In this document: positions 1-9,091 of the stretch, piece after piece
Position numbering within the stretch: the stretch's first letter is position 1
Layout of the letters: each line of letters starts with the position of its first letter
Source of the DNA: JBPRGH01 sp051418055
Lineage (GTDB): Bacteria; Bacteroidota; Bacteroidia; Cytophagales; Cyclobacteriaceae
Reading direction: 5' to 3'
Assembly: GCA_051418055.1 (NCBI GenBank)
Contig: JBPRGH010000035.1
Coordinates: 11,773 to 75,772 of the forward strand
DNA: 64,000 bases
Program-made: the position numbers and the translations under genes
The notes under the pieces: model-generated
The model's input: the letters and a program-made list of their open reading frames with translations, nothing else
What the model was told of the DNA's origin: nothing
Databases searched by the model: none

Positions 1-2
1 GT

Positions 3-1886
3 GCACTGAATAAGGAAGAGCTCAAGTTGGAGCAGTTAGATGCTTCCGTAAAGAGAATATTAACGATGAAATATCAGGCAGGGCTTCAAAAATCAAAACC
101 GGTAGATACTGTGAATATTTATCAGGAGCTAAATAATATTACCGCACATAAACTCCAGAGGGAAGTTTTTCTTAACAGCATTACGCTGGTTAGAAATAAT
201 ACCCTCGATATTCCATATCAGATGCTGGAAGACAGGAACTTTGCTTTGCTGGACCTTAGAAATAATTCCGGTGGGCCTTTATTAAAGTACCTGAAAAAAT
301 ATACCCATTTTGATTATTATTCAATTTTAAATAATGATTTTGCCGATAAATTAAAGGGCTATGATATGGTCGTAACGGCTATTTCCGGGAATTTAACCCC
401 GGAACAGAAAATCCTGCTAAAAGATCTTGATGATGCCACACACGTTACGCTTCTTATTTCGGGATCACCTTATCAATTGGCAGGATTCGAGGAATTTAAT
501 AATATCGTTTGGTCAGGCAATGATTTACCGATTACACAGGAATTAATACCACAGCTACTTTTTGGCGCAGAAAGCTTCTCCGGAAAATTACCTGTTACGA
601 CAGGCCCATTTATAAGCGGCACAGGCATCTCCACAAAATCATTAAACAGGCTGGCCTTTACTTTTCCTGAAGATGCCGGAATAGATGGAGATTATCTTAT
701 TCGTATTGATTCCATAATGAAAGAGGCAATACAGGGAAAAGCTACCCCTGGTGGACAAATTTTGATAGCACGTAAGGGAAAGGTAGTTTGGGAAAAAGCG
801 TATGGTTATCATACCTATGACAGCCTTATGCCTGTAGATGATCTTACTATTTACGATTTGGCTTCAGTTACAAAAGTTGCGGCATCAGTTCAGGCACTTA
901 TGTTCTTGTACGAAAGAGGGCTAATAGATTTAGATAAAAAAATAAGTGTTTACCTTCCCGAGCTTGAGGGGACCAATAAAGAAAATATGGTCCTTCGTGA
1001 TATCCTCACACACCAGGCGGGTTTATGGCCATATCTTCCTTTCTGGAAAGCCACTATGCTGGAGCAGCAACATTCACCCGAATTTTATAGTTATCGCATT
1101 GGAGATGATTTTCTAAATGAAGTTTCACCCGGATTATATTCCGCTCGTATAACAGCGGACAGTGTATGGCAGTGGGTGATAGAATCAAAAGTCAGGGAAA
1201 AATCCCCACGTGAACCTTATGATTACAAATACAGTGATATGGGGTATTATATCATTCACCGCTTAGTGCAAAATATCGTAAATCAACCCATGCAGGATTT
1301 CCTTAATCAGAATCTTTACGATCCTATGGGTATGACTACATTAGATTATCAACCGCTGTGCAACTTTCCGCTGACATGTATTGCTCCCACTGAAATGGAT
1401 GATTATTTTCGTTTTACGTTAGTATCTGGAACCGTTCACGATCAGGGAGCTGCTCTTTTAGGTGGGGTGGCAGGTCATGCAGGCCTCTTTAGTAATGCCC
1501 TTGATCTTGGAAAGTTAATGCAACTTATGCTGCAAAAGGGTAACTATGGCGGGCAACAGTATTTTCAGCCTGAAACCATTGAATTATTTACCCGCCAACA
1601 GTATTCAAATAACCGAAGGGGATTAGGCTGGGATAAACCTGTAACCGATGAATGGGGAGGGCCAACTTCTGAGTTTGCTTCAGGAAAAACTTTTGGACAT
1701 ACTGGTTTTACGGGTACGGCAGCCTGGGTAGATCCTGAGTTTGACCTGGTCTATATCTTTCTTTCCAATAGAATATATCCTGACGCAACAAATACAAAAC
1801 TCATTACCGAAAATGTTCGTACTAGGATTCAGGACATAATTTATAAATCAATCTTTCAGGCTCTTCGATATGAAGACATCCAATGA
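3..1886 (+). CDS. Glycoside hydrolase family 3 / serine beta-lactamase-like fusion, 5' truncated
   Basis: The reading frame is open to the left edge, so the N-terminal GH3 catalytic barrel lies outside the window. Counting from the TTG at 27, the first ~210 residues match the end of a GH3 barrel and the GH3 C-terminal domain. Residues ~220-600 form a class C beta-lactamase/DD-peptidase-like domain with the nucleophile motif SVTK (S280-K283), YSD (Y402) and HTG (H558). Bacteroidota commonly encode GH3-beta-lactamase fusions of about 950-1000 residues, thought to act on cell-wall or exported sugars in the periplasm. The substrate cannot be read from the sequence. The stop overlaps the region just upstream of bshA. 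Confidence 0.88.
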   Translation, partial: ALNKEELKLEQLDASVKRILTMKYQAGLQKSKPVDTVNIYQELNNITAHKLQREVFLNSITLVRNNTLDIPYQMLEDRNFALLDLRNNSGGPLLKYLKKYTHFDYYSILNNDFADKLKGYDMVVTAISGNLTPEQKILLKDLDDATHVTLLISGSPYQLAGFEEFNNIVWSGNDLPITQELIPQLLFGAESFSGKLPVTTGPFISGTGISTKSLNRLAFTFPEDAGIDGDYLIRIDSIMKEAIQGKATPGGQILIARKGKVVWEKAYGYHTYDSLMPVDDLTIYDLASVTKVAASVQALMFLYERGLIDLDKKISVYLPELEGTNKENMVLRDILTHQAGLWPYLPFWKATMLEQQHSPEFYSYRIGDDFLNEVSPGLYSARITADSVWQWVIESKVREKSPREPYDYKYSDMGYYIIHRLVQNIVNQPMQDFLNQNLYDPMGMTTLDYQPLCNFPLTCIAPTEMDDYFRFTLVSGTVHDQGAALLGGVAGHAGLFSNALDLGKLMQLMLQKGNYGGQQYFQPETIELFTRQQYSNNRRGLGWDKPVTDEWGGPTSEFASGKTFGHTGFTGTAAWVDPEFDLVYIFLSNRIYPDATNTKLITENVRTRIQDIIYKSIFQALRYEDIQ

Positions 1887-1890
1887 TAAA

Positions 1891-3033
1891 ATGAATATAG
1901 GAATAGTTTGTTATCCAACTTATGGTGGTAGTGGTGTTGTAGCTACCGAATTAGGAAAAGGCCTTGCTAAGAATGGGCATAAAATCCACTTTATTACTTA
2001 TCGCCAGCCTTACAGATTGGATTTTTTTAATGAAAACCTTTTTTACCATGAGGTTGATCTGCGGCCTTATCCTTTATTTGAATATCCTCCATATGAGCTG
2101 GCTTTATCCAGTAAAATGGTAGATGTGGTAAAACATGAAAAACTTGACTTACTACATGTGCATTATGCCATTCCTCATGCATCCGCTGCATATATGGCGA
2201 AGCAGATATTGAAAACACAAAATATTCATATACCAATAATAACCACCCTTCATGGAACTGATATTACTTTGGTAGGAAAGGATCCTTCCTATGAACCAGT
2301 TGTAACTTTTAGCATTAATCAGTCGGATGCGGTAACAGCAGTATCTGAGGACCTTAAAAAAGATACCTATCATCATTTTGGAATAAAAAAGGACATCCAT
2401 GTTATTCCAAACTTCATTGATCTGGATAGGTTTAAAAAACAAAAGAAAGAGCATTTTAAAAGAGCCATCTGCCCGGAAGATGAGCACCTGATAGTACATA
2501 CATCTAACTTTCGAAGAGTAAAGCGTGTTGATGATGTAGTTAGGATTTTTCATAAGATCAACCAAAAAACCCCAAGCAAGCTCCTGCTTGTAGGTGACGG
2601 ACCTGAGCGAAACAATATAGAAAAGCTTTGTCGTGAATTAGGCACCTGCGATCATATTCGTTTTCTAGGGAAACTTGATGCTGTTGAGGAAGTGTTGTCG
2701 GTTGCAGATCTGTTTATTATGCCATCTGAATCAGAAAGCTTTGGTCTGGCCGCACTGGAAGCAATGGCCTGTGAAGTTCCTGTAATATCCTCTAATGTGG
2801 GTGGTATACCAGAATTAAATATTCACGGAGTTACTGGTTATTTAAGCAATCCCGGCAATATTGAAGAAATGACTGAAAATGCTTTAAAGGTCCTTGATCC
2901 AAAAAATTTACAAACTTTTAAAGCAAACGCATTGAAACGCGCCATGGAATTTGAAATTAGTAATATTTTACCAATGTATGAGAAAGTTTATCGCGATGTT
3001 CTTGAAAACAAAAAGGCGCCTCAGCATGTATAA
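1891..3033 (+). CDS. bshA: N-acetyl-alpha-D-glucosaminyl L-malate synthase (bacillithiol synthesis)
   Basis: This GT4 glycosyltransferase joins UDP-GlcNAc to L-malate, the first step of bacillithiol synthesis in the cytoplasm. The N-terminus MNIGIVCYPTYGGSGVVATE is the BshA signature, and the C-terminal half carries the nucleotide-sugar motif ESESFGLAALEAMA. I chose the ATG at 1891 because the family begins at this M(N/K)IGIVCYPT motif, giving 380 residues. An in-frame ATG at 1870 would add seven residues and overlap the upstream gene by 17 nt. The tight junction suggests cotranscription with the GH3 gene. bshB and bshC are not in the window. Confidence 0.93.
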   Translation: MNIGIVCYPTYGGSGVVATELGKGLAKNGHKIHFITYRQPYRLDFFNENLFYHEVDLRPYPLFEYPPYELALSSKMVDVVKHEKLDLLHVHYAIPHASAAYMAKQILKTQNIHIPIITTLHGTDITLVGKDPSYEPVVTFSINQSDAVTAVSEDLKKDTYHHFGIKKDIHVIPNFIDLDRFKKQKKEHFKRAICPEDEHLIVHTSNFRRVKRVDDVVRIFHKINQKTPSKLLLVGDGPERNNIEKLCRELGTCDHIRFLGKLDAVEEVLSVADLFIMPSESESFGLAALEAMACEVPVISSNVGGIPELNIHGVTGYLSNPGNIEEMTENALKVLDPKNLQTFKANALKRAMEFEISNILPMYEKVYRDVLENKKAPQHV

Positions 3034-3070
3034 TATTTAATATATCTTTTAAAAATTTAATCAGGCAAAG

Positions 3071-3078
3071 TATTTTTG
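3071..3078 (+). promoter_or_regulatory. Putative -7 promoter element TATTTTTG
   Basis: It matches the Bacteroidota primary sigma consensus TAnnTTTG and lies 22 nt before the ATG of the fatty-acid hydroxylase gene. I see no clear -33 TTTG partner, so this rests on the -7 core and its position. Confidence 0.4.
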
Positions 3079-3100
3079 TGCAAAATTTTTTATCATAGTT

Positions 3101-3712
3101 ATGGGAGCAGTGAATAAACCTAAGAACGAAGGCACAAAACAGGTTTTTGATAACCCTATTCTCGAACGGTTGACGAGGACTCATATATCTATACCTATTA
3201 CTATTTTTGTTTTCTATAGTGCAGGATTATTATATTGGAGTGTTACCAGTACAACATTAGCTGTAGGCACCACTATTTTATTATTTTTTACCGGTTTGCT
3301 GCTATTCACACTTGTTGAATACCTGGCACACCGCTACCTTTTCCATATGGAGACTTATACGGAATTAAGAAAAAAGATCCAATATTCTCTTCATGGTATA
3401 CATCACGACTATCCTAAAGACAAAGATCGTTTGGCTATGCCACCTGTTATGAGTATTACTATTGCAACCCTTTTACTTTTTATATTAAAATGGTTGATAG
3501 GTGATTTTGTATTTGCCTTTCTGCCTGGATTTTTGGTTGGTTATGCCGGCTATCTTTTTGTCCACTATATTGTACATGCATATCAACCACCTAAAAACGC
3601 TTTTAGAGCTTTATGGATTAACCATGGTATACATCATTATAAAGATCCGGAAAGAGCGTTTGGCGTTTCGTCGCCATTATGGGATTATATTTTCAGGACA
3701 ATGCCAAGGTAA
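3101..3712 (+). CDS. Sterol desaturase / fatty acid hydroxylase family membrane protein
   Basis: This 203-residue membrane protein has the eight-histidine di-iron ligand pattern of the FA_hydroxylase superfamily: EYLAHRYLFH, HGIHHDYP, HYIVHAY and NHGIHHYKDPERAFGVSS. Hydrophobic segments lie near residues 30-80 and 125-165. The Scs7/FA2H-like arrangement suggests 2-hydroxylation of fatty acyl chains, for example in the sphingolipids or aminolipids that many Bacteroidota make. The substrate is inferred, and carotenoid hydroxylases share the fold. The gene has its own promoter-like element and ends at a strong terminator, so it looks monocistronic. Confidence 0.85.
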   Translation: MGAVNKPKNEGTKQVFDNPILERLTRTHISIPITIFVFYSAGLLYWSVTSTTLAVGTTILLFFTGLLLFTLVEYLAHRYLFHMETYTELRKKIQYSLHGIHHDYPKDKDRLAMPPVMSITIATLLLFILKWLIGDFVFAFLPGFLVGYAGYLFVHYIVHAYQPPKNAFRALWINHGIHHYKDPERAFGVSSPLWDYIFRTMPR

Positions 3713-3720
3713 AAACAAAA

Positions 3721-3746
3721 CCCCGGAAAATTTCCGGGGTTTATTT
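3721..3746. terminator. Bidirectional rho-independent terminator
   Basis: The perfect inverted repeat CCCCGGAAA-A-TTTCCGGGG is preceded by A-rich and followed by T-rich sequence. It lies 8 nt after the hydroxylase stop and also downstream of the two small minus-strand genes, so it can serve both strands. Confidence 0.85.
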
Positions 3747-3758
3747 TTAAGCGCCGGC

Positions 3759-3860
3759 CTAAAAATTTCTCGATATATACGATCTGCTCGTATACCGATG
3801 AAGCCGGTAATTAAACACCCACTTAAAAAAAATTGCTATCTTTTGCCATAATTGTTTCAT
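3759..3860 (-). CDS. 33-residue basic small protein, hypothetical
   Basis: A short frame begins with ATG 8 nt after the stop of the lipoprotein gene on the same strand and ends just before the shared terminator. The product starts MKQLWQKIAIFFKWVFNYRL. It has an amphipathic, aromatic first half and an Arg/Ser/Tyr-rich tail, with about nine basic residues. I do not recognise a family. The main support is its position between the lipoprotein and the terminator, which makes a compact bicistron. A chance frame is quite possible at this length. Confidence 0.35.
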   Translation of the reverse strand: MKQLWQKIAIFFKWVFNYRLHRYTSRSYISRNF

Positions 3861-3868
3861 TTTAAAAC

Positions 3869-4021
3869 TTATGGCCTTGCAACAGGCCCTTCCTTAACAA
3901 AATTTTGTTGTCCTTTATCTTGTTCCGGAGCTTCTGCATATGCATATGTTGGACACGTATAATATGCACATCCGGAGAAAACAAAAGCTGATATCAGGAT
4001 CAGCACCAATAACTTTTTCAT
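3869..4021 (-). CDS. Small lipoprotein with CPTY motif
   Basis: The 50-residue product starts MKKLLVLILISAFVFSGC, a short type II signal peptide with lipobox FSGC (lipidated Cys18). The mature part is about 32 residues and includes AYYTCPTYAYAEAPEQ. It lacks a typical Asp+2 inner-membrane retention signal, so outer-membrane placement is likely. It is divergent from the VWA gene across a 193-nt spacer. The signal peptide makes the gene credible. The function is unknown. Confidence 0.7.
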   Translation of the reverse strand: MKKLLVLILISAFVFSGCAYYTCPTYAYAEAPEQDKGQQNFVKEGPVARP

Positions 4022-4214
4022 GATTTATAGATTATTAATAATAGTCGCAATAAAATATGTGAACCGAGGTTTAAAAATATTAGTTTCATTAAAAAAATGA
4101 TATTCCTTACATATGTATTGGCTATTCTTTAAGTATAAAAATTAAATTTTAAATATCTTACCCTGCACTTTTTTCGTTACTATTCGTTATACGCTCTAAC
4201 TATTTGATATTGCA

Positions 4215-5312
4215 ATGATTGGCTACAGATTCACAAAATTCATACCCCTAAAAGAGCAGAAACAGGAAGATTTTGATTCCCTGTTAAAGATCTTCATGCA
4301 ACTGATCTTAGTTACTTCAGGTGATGTGGCAGAGGCATTAAAATGGCTGAGCGATTTGGATCAGCAGTATAATCTTACAGGTGAAGAATATGGCATTGGC
4401 GATTTTATTGAAGACCTGAAACGTGAAGGGTATTTAACAGAAGATGAGGTTACTGGCTCGTTTAAAATTACTGCTAAAAGTGAACAGCGCGTAAGGCAGG
4501 ATGCCCTGGAAGAGATCTTTGGGAAACTTAAAAAAGGAGGAAGAGGAAGCCACCAGACAAAATATAGTGGCATCGGTGATGAACCCTCCGCAGATATACG
4601 TTCTTATGAATTTGGAGATACTCTTGACCAAATAGCTGTAACTGATTCTCTTCGAAATGCCCAGATCAACCATGGCCTGGAAAATTTTACAATGACAGAA
4701 GGTGATCTGGAGGTTAGGGAGAAGGAATATAAAACCCAAACATCAACCGTGATGATGATAGATATTTCGCATTCTATGATCTTATATGGTGAAGACCGTA
4801 TCACTCCGGCAAAAAAAGTAGGTATGGCACTAGCCGAACTTATAAAAAGAAAATACCCTAAAGACACCCTGGATGTCATAGTATTCGGCAATGATGCCTG
4901 GCAAATTGAACTTAAAGACCTCCCCTACCTGGAAGTTGGCCCCTATCATACAAATACAGTGGCTGGCCTTGAGCTGGCAATGGACCTTTTAAGAAGGCGG
5001 AAAAATGCAAACAAACAGATATTTATGATCACAGATGGTAAACCCACTTGTATTAAGCAGGGGATTAAATACTATAAAAACAGCTTTGGCCTCGATCCTA
5101 AAATCTTACAGAAAACATATACACTGGCAGCTCAATCACGAAAATTAAAAATACCAATTACCACATTTATGATCGCAAGTGATCCTTATTTAAGATCATT
5201 TGTCCAGGAGTTTACCAAAATTAATAACGGCAATGCCTATTATAGTTCGCTTGGAGATTTAGGTAATTTAGTTTTTGAAGATTATCGTCGTAACCGCAGA
5301 AAAAGATATTAA
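4215..5312 (+). CDS. VWA domain protein, partner of MoxR/Mg-chelatase-like ATPase
   Basis: The 365-residue protein has an N-terminal helical region with an unstructured Gly-rich linker near residues 105-130. A von Willebrand A domain follows from ~175, with the metal-ion site DISHS (D183, S185, S187) and the later ITDGKPT strand. It lies 5 nt before an AAA+ ATPase gene. Such AAA+/VWA pairs resemble magnesium chelatase subunits ChlI/ChlD and the actinobacterial Rv0958-Rv0959 type. They are thought to act as metal-insertase or protein-remodelling machines. No chlorophyll pathway is visible, so magnesium chelation itself is unlikely. Confidence 0.85.
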   Translation: MIGYRFTKFIPLKEQKQEDFDSLLKIFMQLILVTSGDVAEALKWLSDLDQQYNLTGEEYGIGDFIEDLKREGYLTEDEVTGSFKITAKSEQRVRQDALEEIFGKLKKGGRGSHQTKYSGIGDEPSADIRSYEFGDTLDQIAVTDSLRNAQINHGLENFTMTEGDLEVREKEYKTQTSTVMMIDISHSMILYGEDRITPAKKVGMALAELIKRKYPKDTLDVIVFGNDAWQIELKDLPYLEVGPYHTNTVAGLELAMDLLRRRKNANKQIFMITDGKPTCIKQGIKYYKNSFGLDPKILQKTYTLAAQSRKLKIPITTFMIASDPYLRSFVQEFTKINNGNAYYSSLGDLGNLVFEDYRRNRRKRY

Positions 5313-5317
5313 CTCAA

Positions 5318-6829
5318 ATGAATATAAAAAATATAAAAACATTGGGAGAGCTTAAAGCTTCCGGTTATAAAGTACGTTCCGTTAAAGAAGAGCTTCGTGA
5401 AAACCTGATACATCAGATGCAGGAAGGAAAATCAGTATTTGACGGGATATATGGTTATGAAGAAACCGTGATCCCTGATATTGAAAGAGCAATTCTTTCC
5501 CGACATGACATAAATTTCTTAGGATTAAGGGGCCAGGCAAAAACGAGGATTGCACGACTGATGACCAATCTTCTTGATGAATATGTGCCGATTGTTTCCG
5601 GCAGTGAAATGAATGATGATCCTTTAAATCCTCTATCACGTTATGCACGGGACCTTATTAAGGAAAAGGGAGATGATACCCCTGTTGAATGGCTGCATCG
5701 CAACGATCGTTATACAGAAAAACTGGCAACCCCGGATGTTTCCATTGCCGACCTGATCGGTGATGTGGACCCCATAAAAGCCGCGACATTACGATTACCT
5801 TATTCCGATGAGCGTGTGATCCATTTTGGGCTGATCCCTCGCGCCCACAGGGGAATTTTTGTAATTAATGAGCTTCCTGACCTTCAGGCACGTATACAGG
5901 TGGCGCTATTCAATATTCTACAGGAAGGTGATGTGCAGATCCGTGGATTTCGCCTAAGGCTTCCTTTAGACCTGATGTTTGTTTTTACAGCCAACCCGGA
6001 AGATTACACTAACCGTGGCAGTATTGTCACTCCGTTAAAGGACCGTATTGCAAGCCAGATCATTACGCATTATCCAAAAAGTATAGAGATCAGCAGGCAG
6101 ATCACCGAGCAGGAAGCTAATATAAAAGAAGACCAGAAAAAACTTGTAAAGATACCTGCAATAGCAAAGGATATAATTGAGCAGATAGCTGTAGAAGCCA
6201 GGAACAGTGAATATGTTGATATAAAAAGTGGGGTTTCTGCCCGTCTAACAATTTCTGCATTTGAAAATTTGATTAGTGCGGCTGAACGCAGAGCTATAAG
6301 GGAAAAAGAAAGTTCAGCTTATGTGAGAATGGCAGATTTTATAGGTGTGATCCCTGCCATTACCGGAAAAATAGAATTGGTGTATGAAGGCGAACAGGAA
6401 GGTGCGGGAATTGTGGCACAGAACCTGATCGGCAAAGCTATCCGTACACAATTTATAAGCTATTTCCCCGATCCTGATAAATTTCGAAAACAGAAAGAGG
6501 AAAATCCATATAAAAAGATCACGCAATGGTTTGGTGACGGAAATTCTGCAGATCTGTTTAATGATATGAAGGAGAAAGATTACCGGCAGGAGTTGCTGAA
6601 GATCCCGGGATTAAAAGAAATGGTTAAGAAATTCATTAAACCTTCCGATGAACAGGAAATGCTTTTTTTCATGGAGTTTGCACTTCATGGACTTGCAGAA
6701 TACAGCATGCTCAGCAAGCATAAGCTTGAAAAAGGTTATCAGTTTAAAGATCTACTTAGTAGTATGTTTTCTTCGATGCCTGACGAAGGAGAAGATGATG
6801 ATGACATTCTCGGTTCGCGGTTTAATTAG
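5318..6829 (+). CDS. MoxR-like / magnesium chelatase-type AAA+ ATPase
   Basis: The 503-residue cytoplasmic ATPase has Walker A GLRGQAKT (G69-T76), a Walker B-like strand GIFVINELPDL (N184-E185) and a sensor region FTANPEDYTNRG. The phrase NELPDLQARIQVALFNILQE is typical of the ChlI-like branch of MoxR AAA+ proteins. Replacement of the usual Walker B Asp by Asn is shared, as I recall, with this branch and does not by itself mean loss of activity. It probably forms a hexamer that works on a client through the VWA protein encoded directly upstream. The C-terminus is acidic (EGEDDDD). Confidence 0.88.
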   Translation: MNIKNIKTLGELKASGYKVRSVKEELRENLIHQMQEGKSVFDGIYGYEETVIPDIERAILSRHDINFLGLRGQAKTRIARLMTNLLDEYVPIVSGSEMNDDPLNPLSRYARDLIKEKGDDTPVEWLHRNDRYTEKLATPDVSIADLIGDVDPIKAATLRLPYSDERVIHFGLIPRAHRGIFVINELPDLQARIQVALFNILQEGDVQIRGFRLRLPLDLMFVFTANPEDYTNRGSIVTPLKDRIASQIITHYPKSIEISRQITEQEANIKEDQKKLVKIPAIAKDIIEQIAVEARNSEYVDIKSGVSARLTISAFENLISAAERRAIREKESSAYVRMADFIGVIPAITGKIELVYEGEQEGAGIVAQNLIGKAIRTQFISYFPDPDKFRKQKEENPYKKITQWFGDGNSADLFNDMKEKDYRQELLKIPGLKEMVKKFIKPSDEQEMLFFMEFALHGLAEYSMLSKHKLEKGYQFKDLLSSMFSSMPDEGEDDDDILGSRFN

Positions 6830-6834
6830 TAGTT

Positions 6835-7476
6835 ATGGACCTGAGAGAAGTAAAAAAGTTAGCTGGCCTGGGTGAATCTCAGCAGGTCGAATTTAAGAAA
6901 AAAGCAGCCTTCCCGGACAAAATCGTGAAGGAAGTGGTTGCTTTTGCAAATAGCGACGGCGGCTGGCTTCTTTTAGGTGTTGATGATGATGGTAACCTCT
7001 CTGGTCTTAAATTTCCCGAAGAAGAAAAAGGCGTATTAGACCAGTCTATTAAAAAATTATGTAAACCTTTTATAAAATTTACTACCTACGTTGTCCCCTT
7101 AAACCAAAAAAAATCCATTGTTGCCTATGAAGTGCCAAAAAGCAACAGAAAGCCTCATAAAGTAATACAAGATGGATTCCCCGTCTGCTACGTACGGGTG
7201 GAGGACCGAAGTGTAAAAGCATCTCGTGAGGTTCAGGAAATTATCCGAAGGCAAAAATACATGCGGGATATGCCGGTCCAGTATGGCGATAAAGAGCAGG
7301 TGCTTATGGAGTATCTGCAAGAGCATCAGCATATTACATTATCAGAATTTCAAAGGGTAGCCGGAATTTCAAAAAAACAGGCATCACGTACCCTTGTACA
7401 CCTTGTTTTAGCTAACATACTTGATGTTGAGCCACTTGAAAAAGGAGATAAATATTTTTTACATTCTTCCTTCTGA
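6835..7476 (+). CDS. AlbA_2 (Schlafen-like) putative DNA/RNA-binding protein with HTH tail
   Basis: The 213-residue protein opens with an AlbA_2 domain: ESQQVEFKKK, then AFANSDGGWLLLGVDDDG and YVRVEDRSVKAS. The C-terminal ~65 residues (LSEFQRVAGISKKQASRTLV) look like a winged helix-turn-helix. AlbA_2 proteins often act as transcriptional regulators or nucleic-acid-binding factors. The gene starts 5 nt after the AAA+ stop, so it is very likely the third gene of that operon. This could make it a regulator or client of the AAA+/VWA machine, but that is inference. Confidence 0.78.
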   Translation: MDLREVKKLAGLGESQQVEFKKKAAFPDKIVKEVVAFANSDGGWLLLGVDDDGNLSGLKFPEEEKGVLDQSIKKLCKPFIKFTTYVVPLNQKKSIVAYEVPKSNRKPHKVIQDGFPVCYVRVEDRSVKASREVQEIIRRQKYMRDMPVQYGDKEQVLMEYLQEHQHITLSEFQRVAGISKKQASRTLVHLVLANILDVEPLEKGDKYFLHSSF

Positions 7477-7535
7477 TTTTATTTCCATTTTTAATTAAAA
7501 AAATTACCTTAGTTAAAAGTGCTAACCTCTGAAAT

Positions 7536-8870
7536 ATGACGAACGGATCGGATAAGAAAATTTTTGTGCTCGACACTTCTGTGATAATCTACGAACACAA
7601 CTCTATTATGAATTTTGAAGAACATGATGTTGGGATACCTATCACTGTTCTTGAAGAGTTGGATCAGTTTAAAAAAGGAAATGACACAAAGAATTTTGAA
7701 GCCAGGGAGTTTATAAGGTTACTCGATAAGCTCGCCGAAGGTAAACTACTTCAAAACTGGAATCCACTGAATGGCAAAACTAAAGGAAACTTTAAGGTTG
7801 TCATGGATGAAAAGAGCCATCTGAATGCAAATGAAATTTTTGAATCTGCAAAAGCCGACCATCGTATTCTAAATGCCGCACTTCAGCTACAGAAAGAAGC
7901 AAAAGAAAGATCAGTAATTCTGGTTTCAAAAGATATCAATCTCAGGTTAAAGGCAAAATCACTGGGATTAAAAGCGGAGGATTATAATACCGGAAAGGTA
8001 AAAAATGTCAGCACTCTCCATAAAGGCAAGCTGGAGTATCAAAGGATAAATCCTGAAGCCATTAATCAGCTTTATGAAAAAGGAAGCATTCCGGCAGCAG
8101 AAATTCTTGGTAGCAGAAAACCACAAACCAATAATTACTACATTTTAAAAAGTGGGAAAAAATCAGTGCTTGCGTATTATAACGGGCAGACACAAATGGT
8201 GGAGCATGTGGAAAAAAGAGGCGTTTATGGCATTAAGCCAAAGAATGCAGAACAAACATTTGCCATACATGCTATTTTAAATGATGATATTAAGCTGGTA
8301 TCCATGCAGGGGGTTGCCGGAACAGGAAAAACCCTTATTGCCCTTGCTGCAGCCCTGGAACAAAAGAGAGAATTCAAGCAAATTTATCTCGCACGGCCGA
8401 TTGTCCCTCTTAGCAATAAAGATATAGGTTATCTTCCCGGTGATATTAAGTCAAAGCTAAATCCATATATGGAGCCTTTATGGGATAACCTGAAGTTTAT
8501 TCAAAACCAGTACCGTGAATCTGATAAGGAGTTCTCGAAGATCACCGAAATGCTTAATCAGGAAAAGCTGGTAATTACCCCTCTCGCTTATATACGTGGC
8601 AGGAGCCTTTCAAATATTTGCTTTATAGTGGATGAAGCCCAAAATCTGACACCACATGAGGTAAAAACAATTATTACCAGAGCAGGTGAAAATACAAAGA
8701 TAATTTTCACGGGAGACATCTACCAAATTGATACTCCATATCTGGATTCACAGAGTAATGGGCTCTCCTATTTAATAGACCGTGTTAAAAATCATCCGCT
8801 CTATGCTCATATCACTCTTGAGAAAGGCGAAAGATCAGAGCTGGCTAATTTGGCAAATGAACTTTTATAA
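7536..8870 (+). CDS. PIN-PhoH family protein (YlaK/PhoH2 type)
   Basis: The 444-residue fusion has an N-terminal PIN RNase domain (FVLDTSVIIY with D13, acidic E39/E41, D109, D133) and a C-terminal PhoH ATPase/helicase domain with Walker A GVAGTGKT (G259-T266) and Walker B FIVDEAQN. PhoH2-type proteins couple RNA unwinding and cleavage in the cytoplasm. No antitoxin gene precedes it. The 59-nt spacer upstream suggests its own promoter. Confidence 0.92.
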   Translation: MTNGSDKKIFVLDTSVIIYEHNSIMNFEEHDVGIPITVLEELDQFKKGNDTKNFEAREFIRLLDKLAEGKLLQNWNPLNGKTKGNFKVVMDEKSHLNANEIFESAKADHRILNAALQLQKEAKERSVILVSKDINLRLKAKSLGLKAEDYNTGKVKNVSTLHKGKLEYQRINPEAINQLYEKGSIPAAEILGSRKPQTNNYYILKSGKKSVLAYYNGQTQMVEHVEKRGVYGIKPKNAEQTFAIHAILNDDIKLVSMQGVAGTGKTLIALAAALEQKREFKQIYLARPIVPLSNKDIGYLPGDIKSKLNPYMEPLWDNLKFIQNQYRESDKEFSKITEMLNQEKLVITPLAYIRGRSLSNICFIVDEAQNLTPHEVKTIITRAGENTKIIFTGDIYQIDTPYLDSQSNGLSYLIDRVKNHPLYAHITLEKGERSELANLANELL

Positions 8871-9013
8871 CAATGTAAGGATTTAACTTAAATGTAATGC
8901 ATAATTAGAGTAATTAGGGCATCTTGATAGATTATGTGTTTACATTCACTGATTATTACGAGTAAGTTTTATCTACTAAAGGAAAGTATTCATATACTGT
9001 TTTTAGCTAAGGT

Positions 9014-9056
9014 CAGATACAAAGCACATATTTAGGAACTTACCATTATGTATCTG
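9014..9056. repeat. Inverted repeat CAGATACA / TGTATCTG
   Basis: Perfect 8-bp arms at 9014-9021 and 9049-9056 are separated by 27 nt. They sit 36 nt before the ATG of an unknown 85-residue gene. They could be an operator or a leader hairpin. The rest of the 8871-9091 gap is AT-rich with nothing recognisable. Confidence 0.35.
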
Positions 9057-9091
9057 TCAGATATATATATTAAATTGAAAAATATTTAATC

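Noticed and set aside
2152..2565. 137-codon minus-strand frame opposite bshA
   Set aside because: It overlaps a well-supported gene completely and has no recognisable domain.
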